From contig NZ_JBGFGL010000071.1 of NCBI RefSeq assembly GCF_041224425.1, positions 1 to 64,000 of the forward strand: a stretch of DNA of 64,000 nucleotides. The letters run 5' to 3'. Position numbers and translations under genes: made by a program. Origin of the DNA: Psychroserpens sp041224425 (GTDB taxonomy: Bacteria > Bacteroidota > Bacteroidia > Flavobacteriales > Flavobacteriaceae). The notes beneath the pieces are model-generated. The model did not search any database and was not told the DNA's origin. It was given only the letters and a program-made list of their open reading frames with translations. Shown here piece by piece: positions 46,627 to 54,677 of the stretch. How positions within the stretch are numbered: the stretch's first letter is position 1; the number at the start of each line of letters is the position of its first letter.

Positions 46627-47211
46627 TTAGTTTTTTGGGAGAATTACGTCTTCAACAACATGTACCCAGCCGTTACTAACGTTTACTGTAGCAATAATTT
46701 TTGTACCACCTACGTATAGGTCACCATTTTGTTGAGTGACTTCTATATATTCACCAGAAGCCATATAAAGTTTTCGGTTTTTATCGGCATTCTTTTTCAG
46801 CATATCAATTGGATAATTACTTGGTGCCACATGATTTGTAAGTATGAGAGCTAATTGACCCTTGTTTTCAGGTTTTAGAAGGTTGTTAAGGGTAACTTCG
46901 TCAATTTTAGCAAATGCTGCATTGTTAGGTGCAAAAACTGTTAATGGTCCTACATTAACCAGTGCGTTTTCTACACCAGCAGCCTCTACGGCTGCTACTA
47001 ATGTTGTGTGATCTTGTGATTGCATTGCTAATTGAAGTGCATTTGGTGTACTACCTTCATCCTTAATAAAAGCTTGTCCGGTTTTTTCGTTGGAAATTTC
47101 GTTGCTTTCGGTTTGGTTTGTTATGTTTTTCGATGATTCTTTCGAATTATTACAGGCTAAAAAACATCCCAAAAGGATAAGGAAAATTGATAATTTGATT
47201 AGTGTTTTCAT
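46627..47211 (-). CDS. Fasciclin-domain lipoprotein
   Basis: 194 aa. Lipoprotein signal (LLGCFLACNNSK), then one fasciclin/beta-Ig-H3 domain (about 60-194: DHTTLVAAVEAAGVENALVNVGPLTVFAPNNAAFAKI ... TVNVSNGWVHVVEDVILP). Located between cytochrome c and nosZ in the same transcript (25- and 28-bp gaps). A structural or docking role at the outer membrane is a guess. Confidence 0.85.
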   Translation of the reverse strand: MKTLIKLSIFLILLGCFLACNNSKESSKNITNQTESNEISNEKTGQAFIKDEGSTPNALQLAMQSQDHTTLVAAVEAAGVENALVNVGPLTVFAPNNAAFAKIDEVTLNNLLKPENKGQLALILTNHVAPSNYPIDMLKKNADKNRKLYMASGEYIEVTQQNGDLYVGGTKIIATVNVSNGWVHVVEDVILPKN

Positions 47212-47235
47212 GATTTATTTATATTAAGACTATAA

Positions 47236-47715
47236 TTAGAGTGTTCTAAAATATTCAAGAACAGCTCTAGCTTCCTCTTGAGTCAAATTCTGATTGGCCA
47301 TAGGAGAACCGTTAAATTCTACAAGCAAATCTCTTGCTAATTCATCCTCTTTAACCATGACTTCTGGGTTTAAAATCATATTCATGACCCATTCAGGTGT
47401 TCGACGCTCTAGAATCCCTTTTGGAGAAGGACCTATGAATTTTTTCTCAGCTTTATGACAAGCGGTACACATTTTTTCGTAAACCTCCTTGCCGTGAGCG
47501 GCCATATCTGTATTGATTTCAGCTTCCAATGTCACTGAGGTAATAGGGCCAACGCCTTTATTGGTAAGGTTTATTCTCTTAGAGGCAGGTTCTTTTTTTT
47601 CAACTTTTACAGGGGCTTTTTTGCCATAGTTGCTTTCTTGTTTTTTATTATCTCCTCCACAACTTAGTGCTAAAGAGGTTAATATTACTGCTGTAAATTT
47701 TAAAGCTGTTTTCAT
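47236..47715 (-). CDS. Class I cytochrome c lipoprotein, probable electron donor to NosZ
   Basis: 159 aa. Lipoprotein signal (SLALSCGGDN), linker rich in Lys/Pro, then a single heme domain with MCTACHKAEKKFIGPSP and the Met ligand in NGSPMANQNLTQEEARAVLEYFRTL. First gene of the nosZ transcript. A -7 box TATTTTTG lies at 47744-47737 on the minus strand. Confidence 0.88.
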   Translation of the reverse strand: MKTALKFTAVILTSLALSCGGDNKKQESNYGKKAPVKVEKKEPASKRINLTNKGVGPITSVTLEAEINTDMAAHGKEVYEKMCTACHKAEKKFIGPSPKGILERRTPEWVMNMILNPEVMVKEDELARDLLVEFNGSPMANQNLTQEEARAVLEYFRTL

Positions 47716-47784
47716 GGTATTTTATATTTATTAAAGCAAAAATATCCAAAGTAGGCATCAAAAAATATGACAAAAATCATATTT

Positions 47785-47811
47785 AAGATAAAAATATCTT
47801 TTTTATATTTG
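47785..47811. promoter_or_regulatory. Perfect operator palindrome AAGATA-AAAA-TATCTT overlapping the rrf2 promoter
   Basis: The 16-bp palindrome (47785-47800) sits four bases ahead of the -7 box TATATTTG (47804-47811) of the divergent rrf2 gene and ~70 bp ahead of the cytochrome c/nosZ operon. Binding would occlude the rrf2 promoter and could also act on the nos promoter. Confidence 0.7.
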
Positions 47812-47834
47812 AACTTATCTATTTTAAGCGAAAT

Positions 47835-48266
47835 ATGTTTTCAAATACAACAAAATATGCTATTAAGGCAAGTTTATACCTTGCAATTCATTCGAGTAAG
47901 GAAGCTAAATTAGTTATCAAGGATATAGCAGAGCCTATCAATGTGCCGCAGGCTTACATTGCCAAAATTCTTCAGTCGCTTTCTAAAAAAGGTATTATCT
48001 CTTCAACAAGGGGGCCAAAGGGTGGTTTTTACTTGAGTTCAAATCAGTTTCAAACAAAAATAATGGATATTGTTGAAGCTGTTGATGGTGAAGAGCGAAT
48101 CAATTCCTGTTTGTTGAGTCTAGAAAAATGTAATAGTGAAAATCCGTGTTCTTTGCATCATTTGGCTTATAAAGAGAAGCAAATTATCAACACAAATTTA
48201 CGTTTAACCACGTTGGAAGAATTGAGAAATCATGTATTAAGCGGAAAATCCGTATTACCGTTGTGA
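47835..48266 (+). CDS. Second Rrf2-family regulator with three-Cys Fe-S site
   Basis: 143 aa, paralog of the protein at 34309 (both start MFS..(C/T)(E/K)YAIKA). Winged helix VIKDIAEPINVPQAYIAKILQSLSKKGIISSTRGPKGGFYL and cluster loop SCLLSLEKCNSENPCSLHH with the same C-x6-C-x5-C spacing. Divergent from the cytochrome c/nosZ operon, with a perfect palindromic operator between them; the natural candidate for its regulator. Confidence 0.9.
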   Translation: MFSNTTKYAIKASLYLAIHSSKEAKLVIKDIAEPINVPQAYIAKILQSLSKKGIISSTRGPKGGFYLSSNQFQTKIMDIVEAVDGEERINSCLLSLEKCNSENPCSLHHLAYKEKQIINTNLRLTTLEELRNHVLSGKSVLPL

Positions 48267-48362
48267 TTTCAACTTGAATTACAACTATGTTTAGGGTAAT
48301 TTTACAATCAAAAGATAGCTGCTAACCTTTTAATCAAAAAAATGGGTAAATTTGTCTCAATC

Positions 48363-48377
48363 GGGTAAATATTACCC
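48363..48377. promoter_or_regulatory. Palindrome GGGTAA-ATA-TTACCC, candidate activator site
   Basis: Perfect 15-bp palindrome, with two more GGGTAA half-sites at 48294 and 48344. It is ~67 bp ahead of a -24/-12-like element and a related sequence (GAGTAAATAAGTACC) occurs at 52222-52236, ~92 bp ahead of the clear sigma-54 promoter. It is a plausible enhancer site for the NtrC-type regulator at 50861. Confidence 0.45.
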
Positions 48378-48443
48378 AATATTAAATAGGCGGTTATTTT
48401 TTAAGTATCTGATTTATAAATATTTAAAAATAAAATTTAATTC

Positions 48444-48458
48444 TGGTAAATTTATTGC
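48444..48458 (+). promoter_or_regulatory. Possible sigma-54 (-24/-12) promoter for the sensor operon
   Basis: TGGTAAATTTATTGC keeps GG and GC at the exact 12-base phase and the TTGC element, but not the CAC of the -24 box. It is 32 bp before the ATG at 48491. Confidence 0.4.
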
Positions 48459-48490
48459 TTTAGTTAAAAAATATTTAAAATCATTAAACA

Positions 48491-49096
48491 ATGTCTAAAA
48501 AAAATTCATTTTCTAACCGTATTAACATAGGATTTGCACTACTGGTTGTATTTCTATTGGTTTTTGCTACTAATAGAATAGATAAGCGACATTTCGAAAC
48601 CGTTCAAGATACATTAACGACCGTTTATGAAGATAGAGTGGTTGCACAAGATTATGTGTATAAAATGAACAATATTATGCACCAAAAACAATTGCAGCTC
48701 AAGGATTCAAGCAAAACTGATAATCAGAATAATCTAAATAAGGAATTTGCGACTTTAATTGATGTGTTTTCAACCACTAAACTCACACCTCAAGAGTCTA
48801 AAACATTCGAAGATTTAAAGAAAAATTTTGAAACATTAAAGACCAATGAGAGTAAAGACAACACTAAAATGTTAGCATCGAATATTAATGCTATTAAAAC
48901 CGATTTAAACAATTTAGCGCTCATTCAGCTCACAGAAAGTAAGTACAAGGTAGGCATAGCACAAAAGAGTTTGGATACTAATAATTTAATGTCCACTCTT
49001 GAGATGGTTTTTTTGGTATTAATAGGCTTCATTGTGCAATTTGCTCTTTTCTATAGAGTCAAAAAGGCGATGACGACGGAAGTTGAAAGTAATTAG
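48491..49096 (+). CDS. Membrane sensor with 4-helix-bundle ligand domain and no output domain
   Basis: 201 aa. Membrane helix (about 13-27), a ~130-residue helical extracytoplasmic region of 4HB_MCP type (HFETVQDTLTTVYEDRVVAQDYVYKMNNIMHQKQ...), a second helix (about 168-187), then only ~14 cytoplasmic residues. It lacks HAMP, kinase or methyl-accepting parts. It precedes a soluble histidine kinase, so it may be a detached sensor subunit. Confidence 0.7.
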   Translation: MSKKNSFSNRINIGFALLVVFLLVFATNRIDKRHFETVQDTLTTVYEDRVVAQDYVYKMNNIMHQKQLQLKDSSKTDNQNNLNKEFATLIDVFSTTKLTPQESKTFEDLKKNFETLKTNESKDNTKMLASNINAIKTDLNNLALIQLTESKYKVGIAQKSLDTNNLMSTLEMVFLVLIGFIVQFALFYRVKKAMTTEVESN

Positions 49097-49112
49097 AGTA
49101 TTAATATAAGAT

Positions 49113-49694
49113 ATGAATGATAATATAGTATTACGGGCTTCAGTCTATGTAGCACAACTTTTATTGGAAAAGCAGCCCAAAAGCAGAGTGTTTCACAATC
49201 TTCATCATACGCTTACTGTACTTGAAGGTGCAGGGAAAATCAGTAGAAAAGAAAATGTATCTAAAGAAGAATTAGAAATTGTTTTACTCGCAGCAGCATT
49301 TCACGATTCGGGTCATGTAGAATGCTACAAAGGTCATGAAGCGGTAAGTCAAAGAATTGCTAAGAAATGGTTGACAGCGCAAAACTATTCTAAAGCTAAC
49401 ATTAAACTTGTTTTAGGTTGTATAGCAGTAACAGAATTACCGCAAAGACCTAAAAATCTCTTAGAAGAAATTTTATGTGATGCAGATTTGATTCATTTGT
49501 CCTATGAAAGTTATCCTATCTTTCAGGAATTACTTCGTGCAAAATGGGAAACGGAATTAGGTTTGGTCTATTATAACGAAGATTGGATAGCAAGCAATAA
49601 TAAATTTTTAGAATCTCACAAGTACCATACCAACTACGGAAAAACCGTTTTAGAGCAAAACAAAATAATGGTTTCAAAAATTATTTATTCGTAA
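49113..49694 (+). CDS. HD-domain phosphohydrolase
   Basis: 193 aa. Metal-binding pattern RVFHNLHHTLTVLEGA, AAAFHDSGHVECYKGHE and EEILCDADLIHLSYESY (H...HD...D). Such domains hydrolyse nucleotides or signalling nucleotides such as (p)ppGpp or cyclic dinucleotides; the substrate is unclear. Between the membrane sensor and the kinase gene (16 bp after the former). Confidence 0.85.
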   Translation: MNDNIVLRASVYVAQLLLEKQPKSRVFHNLHHTLTVLEGAGKISRKENVSKEELEIVLLAAAFHDSGHVECYKGHEAVSQRIAKKWLTAQNYSKANIKLVLGCIAVTELPQRPKNLLEEILCDADLIHLSYESYPIFQELLRAKWETELGLVYYNEDWIASNNKFLESHKYHTNYGKTVLEQNKIMVSKIIYS

Positions 49695-49757
49695 ATCGTT
49701 GGTCTATTTAACCTAAAAATCTAATAAAAATACACTATATAAGATATTGAAAGCAAG

Positions 49758-50852
49758 ATGAATAACACAGAATCTGCATTAAAAGAACGTATAAAAGAAC
49801 TCACCTGCTTGTATGAGGTATCTTCCATAATTGCTAATACCGATTTTGAATTTATTGAAGATACCCTAAAAGCTATTGCTTTCAGTTTGAAAAAAGCCTT
49901 TCAATATCCTGAAAAAACAGATGTATTGATTAAATCTGATACATGGGCTATTGAAACCAATCCTTTTTCTGAAGACCATTTAACTATCACCTCTAGCATA
50001 AAAATTTTCAATGAAGTAAATGGTAAGATCATTGCTCATTTGAACACGTCTGAAATCGAGGAAATCAATTTTTTAAAGGAGGAACAATCCCTATTGGATA
50101 ATGTGGCCCTTAAAATTGGAAACCTCTTTGAACGCATAGAAATCCAAAAGAACGAAGCCTCTTTAAAACGCCAAATGGAACATGCTGACCGTTTGAGTAT
50201 TTTGGGTGAAATTACTGCAGGTATAGCACACGAACTCAATACACCATTGGCCAATATACTTGGGTTTTCTGAACTACTAAAAGACGATTTAAAGTCTGAT
50301 AAAAAAGCAGTTTCAGACTTGGATAAGATTATACAAAATGCCATTTTCTCAAGGGAAGTCGTAAAGAAACTTATGTTTTTTGCTTGTGAAATGCCACAGG
50401 AGAAAAAAAGTATCAATCTTGTACCGAATATAAAAAATGCCATTAAGCTTCTCGACACCACCTTTAAAAAAGAACAGGTAAATTACAAACTAATATTTGA
50501 AGGAGATGAACTATGGTTACGTGCTGATTCAGTACAGTTGACACAGATTATTTTTAATTTACTTATCAATGCTATTTATTTTTCGCCCAAAAATGGCTTA
50601 GTTACCATAGGTGCCCAAAGTTCTAAAAAGGACATTATTTTAACTATTTCTGATGAGGGTGAGGGCTTTAAAGAAGAAGATATGGATAAAGTGTTTCAGC
50701 CCTTTTTCACTACCAAACCACAAGGCGATGGCTCTGGTTTAGGGTTGAGCGTTGTACATGGTATCGTTGCCTCACACCAAGGTTCGATAGTAGCAAAGAA
50801 CAATTCTAAGAAAGGTGCAACTTTTATCATAAAATTACCAAAAGACTCATAG
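49758..50852 (+). CDS. Soluble sensor histidine kinase
   Basis: 364 aa without membrane helices. A GAF-like N-terminal region (about 1-125), a short coiled coil, HisKA with the phospho-acceptor His in ILGEITAGIAHELNTPLANILGFSELL, and HATPase (LTQIIFNLLINAIYFSP, LTISDEGEGF, GDGSGLGLSVVHGIV). NtrB-like in layout. Pairs with the sigma-54 activator 8 bp downstream. Confidence 0.92.
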   Translation: MNNTESALKERIKELTCLYEVSSIIANTDFEFIEDTLKAIAFSLKKAFQYPEKTDVLIKSDTWAIETNPFSEDHLTITSSIKIFNEVNGKIIAHLNTSEIEEINFLKEEQSLLDNVALKIGNLFERIEIQKNEASLKRQMEHADRLSILGEITAGIAHELNTPLANILGFSELLKDDLKSDKKAVSDLDKIIQNAIFSREVVKKLMFFACEMPQEKKSINLVPNIKNAIKLLDTTFKKEQVNYKLIFEGDELWLRADSVQLTQIIFNLLINAIYFSPKNGLVTIGAQSSKKDIILTISDEGEGFKEEDMDKVFQPFFTTKPQGDGSGLGLSVVHGIVASHQGSIVAKNNSKKGATFIIKLPKDS

Positions 50853-50860
50853 TTTAGAAG

Positions 50861-52189
50861 ATGAAATTAAGAAACGAAAATATACTTATTGTGGATGACG
50901 ATGTTCATATCTTGGAACTTTTACAACGTCACTTACAATCGTGGAATTACCATGTGTTTAAGGCTATTTCTGTAAAAGAAGCAGTAACCATTTTAAAGGA
51001 TACTCAAGTCGATTTGTTGATTACCGACTTAAAAATGCCAGAAGTAGATGGATTTGAACTTATTAAATTTGTATCGGAGCATTATCCAAAAATGCCAAAA
51101 TTGGTCATTACAGGATATCCATCTGTTCAAGATTCACTGGCTGCTATTAAATCTGGTGTTATAGATTATCTTACCAAACCATTTACAAAAGACGAACTGA
51201 AATCAGCACTGGATAAAGCTTTAAGGCTATCATCTAATAAAAAGGTTGTCGCAAAATCTGCCTCAGAAAACAGAAATGAGGCCTACGGTGAAATCATAGG
51301 GAATTCTGAAAAGATAAACGATGTCATCCAAATTATAGAACGTGTAAAAGATAATAAGGCCACAGTTTTTATAAAAGGTGAGAGCGGAACAGGTAAGGAA
51401 CTCGTGGCTAGAGCTATTCACTATCAAGGTAAGTTTTCGAGAGCACCATTCATAGCTGTAAACTGTGGTGCAATTCCTGAGAACTTACTAGAAGCAGAAT
51501 TGTTTGGGTACGTTAAAGGAGCATTTACAGGTGCAGATAACAATAGAGATGGATTTTTTCAAGCTGCAAATGGCGGCACCATTTTTTTAGATGAAATCGG
51601 TAATGCATCTCTTGCTGTTCAATCTAGATTGTTACGTGTGCTTCAAGAGAAAGAGGTTGTAAAGGTAGGAGCAACAAAGTCCGAAAAAATAGATGTTCGC
51701 ATTATAGCTGCCACCAATAGTGATTTAAAGGAAATGATACAAAAACACACCTTTAGGGAAGATTTGTTTTACCGATTGACTGTTGTGGAGATTGAAATTG
51801 CGCCTTTACGAGAGCGAAAAGATGATATCCCACTGTTGGTAGATAAATTTCTGTTCAAATATGGAGTGGAATACAAAGACCGTTTTCTAAAAATCACACC
51901 TGAAGCTTTAGGCATTTTAAATCGCTACGATTGGCCAGGTAATATTAGGGAACTCGAAAACATTGTGCAGCGAGCGGTAATTATGTGTGATAAAATCATT
52001 GATATTGAGCATTTGCCAGCACATTTAAAATACAGTTTAAATATTCCTTCTGGAGAACTTGTTCCGTTAAAAGTCATTGAAAAGCAATACATCGAAAAGG
52101 TATTAAGAGCTACCGGAAATAATAAGACCAAAGCAGCAGAAATTTTAGGGATAGACCGAAAAACCATTCGACAAAAATTATCAGATTAG
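50861..52189 (+). CDS. NtrC-family sigma-54-dependent response regulator
   Basis: 442 aa. Receiver with ILIVDDDVHILELL and the phospho-acceptor Asp in LLITDLKMPEVDGFE, AAA+ domain with Walker A GESGTGKELVARAIH, the sigma-54 contact loop as GAFTGADNNRDGFF, Walker B GGTIFLDEIGN, and a Fis-type helix-turn-helix (GNNKTKAAEILGIDRKTIRQKL). A clear -24/-12 promoter starts 139 bp after its stop. Confidence 0.95.
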   Translation: MKLRNENILIVDDDVHILELLQRHLQSWNYHVFKAISVKEAVTILKDTQVDLLITDLKMPEVDGFELIKFVSEHYPKMPKLVITGYPSVQDSLAAIKSGVIDYLTKPFTKDELKSALDKALRLSSNKKVVAKSASENRNEAYGEIIGNSEKINDVIQIIERVKDNKATVFIKGESGTGKELVARAIHYQGKFSRAPFIAVNCGAIPENLLEAELFGYVKGAFTGADNNRDGFFQAANGGTIFLDEIGNASLAVQSRLLRVLQEKEVVKVGATKSEKIDVRIIAATNSDLKEMIQKHTFREDLFYRLTVVEIEIAPLRERKDDIPLLVDKFLFKYGVEYKDRFLKITPEALGILNRYDWPGNIRELENIVQRAVIMCDKIIDIEHLPAHLKYSLNIPSGELVPLKVIEKQYIEKVLRATGNNKTKAAEILGIDRKTIRQKLSD

Positions 52190-52262
52190 GCATGATGATA
52201 TTGGTCGTTTTTTACACAGCTGAGTAAATAAGTACCAGTAAATAAATTTGCTAAATTAAGTT

Positions 52263-52307
52263 CAAAAACCTCAAAACCCTTTTGTATAAAGGGTTTTGAG
52301 GTTTTTG
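52263..52307 (+). terminator. Strong terminator after the sigma-54 activator gene
   Basis: A 20-bp perfect stem (52263-52282 with 52288-52307) closes a 5-base loop; A-rich left and T-rich right ends let it act in both directions. It insulates the regulator operon from the promoter at 52328. Confidence 0.85.
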
Positions 52308-52327
52308 AATAAATAATATGGCACATT

Positions 52328-52342
52328 TGGCACACCCATTGC
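52328..52342 (+). promoter_or_regulatory. Sigma-54 (-24/-12) promoter
   Basis: TGGCAC-N5-TTGC with GG and GC at the 12-base phase required for RpoN. Transcription should start near 52354, ~25 bp before the 58-aa protein gene. The activator gene lies immediately upstream. Confidence 0.8.
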
Positions 52343-52378
52343 CTTTAGGTATGTAAATAATAATAATAATTTTTTAAG

Positions 52379-52555
52379 ATGAGCCACATTAATATTTGTC
52401 CGAGTTGTATACATCGCAACACTTGTGTGTTAACCGCACAAAAAGATAAGGTATGGTCTTGTAGCGAGTATGATGAAAATACATTGGAAGAAGATGTTTT
52501 AGAAACTCATAACATACCGAAACAGCAAAATAAAAACGTATTAGAATTAGTATAA
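52379..52555 (+). CDS. 58-aa Cys-rich small protein
   Basis: MSHINICPSCIHRNTCVLT with a CPSC pair and a further Cys six residues on, then VWSCSEYDE; a compact four-Cys knot likely to bind zinc or an Fe-S cluster. The acidic tail has no recognised motif. Begins ~25 bp after the predicted sigma-54 start site. Confidence 0.75.
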   Translation: MSHINICPSCIHRNTCVLTAQKDKVWSCSEYDENTLEEDVLETHNIPKQQNKNVLELV

Positions 52556-52574
52556 ATTTTTAAATAATAAAGCT

Positions 52575-52703
52575 ATGATTTTTAATGCATTAATAACAGC
52601 AGTAACTACTAAAAATTCAGTTAAGAAAAGACAATCTTCAAGAAGTAGATACATCAACGAGAAGTATCAAGAACGAAGTATAATTAATAGATATTTTAAA
52701 TAA
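52575..52703 (+). CDS. 42-aa basic microprotein
   Basis: MIFNALITAVTTKNSVKKRQ, then an Arg/Lys/Ser-rich part ending YQERSIINRYFK. Starts 19 bp after the previous stop; net strongly positive, which suggests RNA, ribosome or membrane binding. No family recognised. Confidence 0.55.
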   Translation: MIFNALITAVTTKNSVKKRQSSRSRYINEKYQERSIINRYFK

Positions 52704-52753
52704 TAAATTCTGTTCTCTCTTCCCTTGAGAGTAGATGAATAAAAAAGAAAGCA

Positions 52754-52876
52754 ATGTTTTATCAAAAATTAATGTCAATTTTTATCGACACAAAAAAAAG
52801 AAACTACAGACTAGTATTCAATACTATTAGAACGAGTCCTTACCGATTTGCTAATCGTATGAAGCAAAGACAATAA
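52754..52876 (+). CDS. 40-aa basic microprotein
   Basis: MFYQKLMSIFIDTKKRNYRL, then VFNTIRTSPYRFANRMKQRQ. Short hydrophobic start and basic rest, the same design as the 42-aa protein before it. It ends 43 bp before the glutamate dehydrogenase ATG. Unrecognised; supported by position, start/stop layout and composition. Confidence 0.5.
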   Translation: MFYQKLMSIFIDTKKRNYRLVFNTIRTSPYRFANRMKQRQ

Positions 52877-52918
52877 AACAATTACAAACATATTGACCAA
52901 CAATAAAAAAAGAAACCA

Positions 52919-54226
52919 ATGGCAATAGCAACAGCAGAAATAAAAAAAGAAACCAAAAAAGTACCTTTAAGAGGTATGATGGATAACGTCATGGAGCAAT
53001 TTGATAGTGCTGCAGACCAGATTAATCTTCACCCAAACATCAGAAAGATTCTTAGTATTACTAATAATGAGATTATTGTGAATTTTCCAGTGAAAATGGA
53101 TAATGGTGAGGTAGAGATTTTTACAGGTTATCGCGTACAACATAACAACGCCTTAGGGCCATACAAAGGAGGTTTAAGGTATCATCCAACTGTAGATATA
53201 GATGCTGCGAGAGCTCTAGCGATGTGGATGACTTGGAAAACATCTTTGGCAGGCTTGCCTTATGGAGGCGGAAAAGGCGGAATTAAATTGGACCCATCAA
53301 AATATTCCCAGGCAGAATTAGAGCGTATTACAAGACGTTTCACTTTTGCATTGGCAGATAACATTGGGCCAGAACATGATATTCCCGCGCCAGATGTCAA
53401 TACCAACAGTCAGACTATGGCATGGATGGCAGATACTTATATGAGTACACGTCCACCAGCAGAACGTACTGCCAATCAACATGTCGTTACAGGAAAACCT
53501 GCAGGCAGTGGTGGTTTGGAAGGTCGTGACAGGGCAACAGGATATGGCGTATACCTATCCATCAAGTTTTGGTCAGAAAAAAACAACAAACCACTTGATG
53601 GCAAAAAGTTTATTGTACAAGGTTTTGGTAATGTAGGCTATTGGGCTGCATACTTCTTAGAGAAAGATGGTGCTAAAATGGTAGCTGTGCAAGATGCTTT
53701 TGGCAGCATACAAAACCAGAAAGGAATTAGTGTTGAAGACCTATTCAATTATGTACAGCTTAACGATGGCAGTATTGCCGATTACCCAAAGGCAAAACCT
53801 GTTTTGGATAAAGACAAGTTTTTTACTCTAAACTGTGACATCTGTATTCCAGCGGCTTTAGGCAACCAGATAACCAAAGAAAATGCACCAAGAATAAAAG
53901 CAAGACTTATTGCAGAAGGCGCAAATGGCCCAACTAATGTAGAAGGTGAAAAAATTCTTCTAGAAAGAGGTATAACTATTATTCCAGATATTCTGTGTAA
54001 TTCTGGAGGTGTTGTTGGTAGTTATTTTGAATGGCTACAGAACAGAAATGGAGAACTATGGCAATTGGATGAAGTCATGGCTAAGTTAGATAAGAAACTT
54101 AAAGAATCTTTCGATAAAGTCTATGACTATGCCAAGCGAGAAAGCCTGGATATGAGAACCGCAGCTTATTGTTTGGCTATTGAGCGAATAGAGAGAGCTT
54201 ATATACAAAGAGGAATTTTTCCTTGA
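52919..54226 (+). CDS. gdhA: Glu/Leu/Phe/Val-family dehydrogenase (glutamate dehydrogenase)
   Basis: 435 aa, hexameric-type length. Substrate Lys residues in NALGPYKGGLRYHP and GLPYGGGKGGIKLDP, catalytic Asp region DIPAPDVNT, and Rossmann motif VQGFGNVGYWAAYFL. It interconverts glutamate and 2-oxoglutarate plus ammonia. Its place in a sigma-54 unit next to a kinase/activator pair fits control by nitrogen or energy state. Confidence 0.93.
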   Translation: MAIATAEIKKETKKVPLRGMMDNVMEQFDSAADQINLHPNIRKILSITNNEIIVNFPVKMDNGEVEIFTGYRVQHNNALGPYKGGLRYHPTVDIDAARALAMWMTWKTSLAGLPYGGGKGGIKLDPSKYSQAELERITRRFTFALADNIGPEHDIPAPDVNTNSQTMAWMADTYMSTRPPAERTANQHVVTGKPAGSGGLEGRDRATGYGVYLSIKFWSEKNNKPLDGKKFIVQGFGNVGYWAAYFLEKDGAKMVAVQDAFGSIQNQKGISVEDLFNYVQLNDGSIADYPKAKPVLDKDKFFTLNCDICIPAALGNQITKENAPRIKARLIAEGANGPTNVEGEKILLERGITIIPDILCNSGGVVGSYFEWLQNRNGELWQLDEVMAKLDKKLKESFDKVYDYAKRESLDMRTAAYCLAIERIERAYIQRGIFP

Positions 54227-54246
54227 TAATTAAAAGAATTTAAAAA

Positions 54247-54666
54247 ATGAAATACGGAAGTTTAATTTTAGAAAAGAAAGAATATGTGTACCTAAAACGC
54301 ATACTCAACATCTCAGGCTATGCCGAGGATCATGAAACTCAAAGGTGTTTGGCTAAATTATCAGAAGAGTTAAAAACGGCACATATAGTAGATGAAGATG
54401 AAATGCCTTACGATGTTGTTAGATTTAACAGTAAGGTAACCGTCGTTTTCAATAATGGAATCCAAGAAACTGTGCAGGTTGTTATTCCTATGGATAGGGA
54501 TATTAAAACTAATAAAATATCAGTACTAACACCAATGGGATCAGCGTTGTTCGGTTACTCGGAAGGCGATACTGTTTTATGGGATTTTCCTAGTGGCAAA
54601 CAGCAAATTAAAATTACTGATGTGCAACAAGAAGAGACCTACAAAGGAATAGATGTAGCAATTTAA
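54247..54666 (+). CDS. GreA/GreB-C (Rnk-like) transcription factor
   Basis: 139 aa. Short N-terminal helical part without the full GreA coiled coil, then the GreA/GreB C-terminal domain (VRFNSKVTVVFNNGIQETVQVVIPMD, ISVLTPMGSALFGYSEGDTVLWDFPSGKQQIKI). Such proteins bind the RNA polymerase secondary channel. 20 bp after gdhA. Confidence 0.85.
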   Translation: MKYGSLILEKKEYVYLKRILNISGYAEDHETQRCLAKLSEELKTAHIVDEDEMPYDVVRFNSKVTVVFNNGIQETVQVVIPMDRDIKTNKISVLTPMGSALFGYSEGDTVLWDFPSGKQQIKITDVQQEETYKGIDVAI

Positions 54667-54677
54667 TAACATTAGCA

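Noticed and set aside
50036..50461. 141-aa open frame opposite the histidine kinase
   Set aside because: Ser/Phe-rich antisense shadow of the kinase codons, with no motif or start context.
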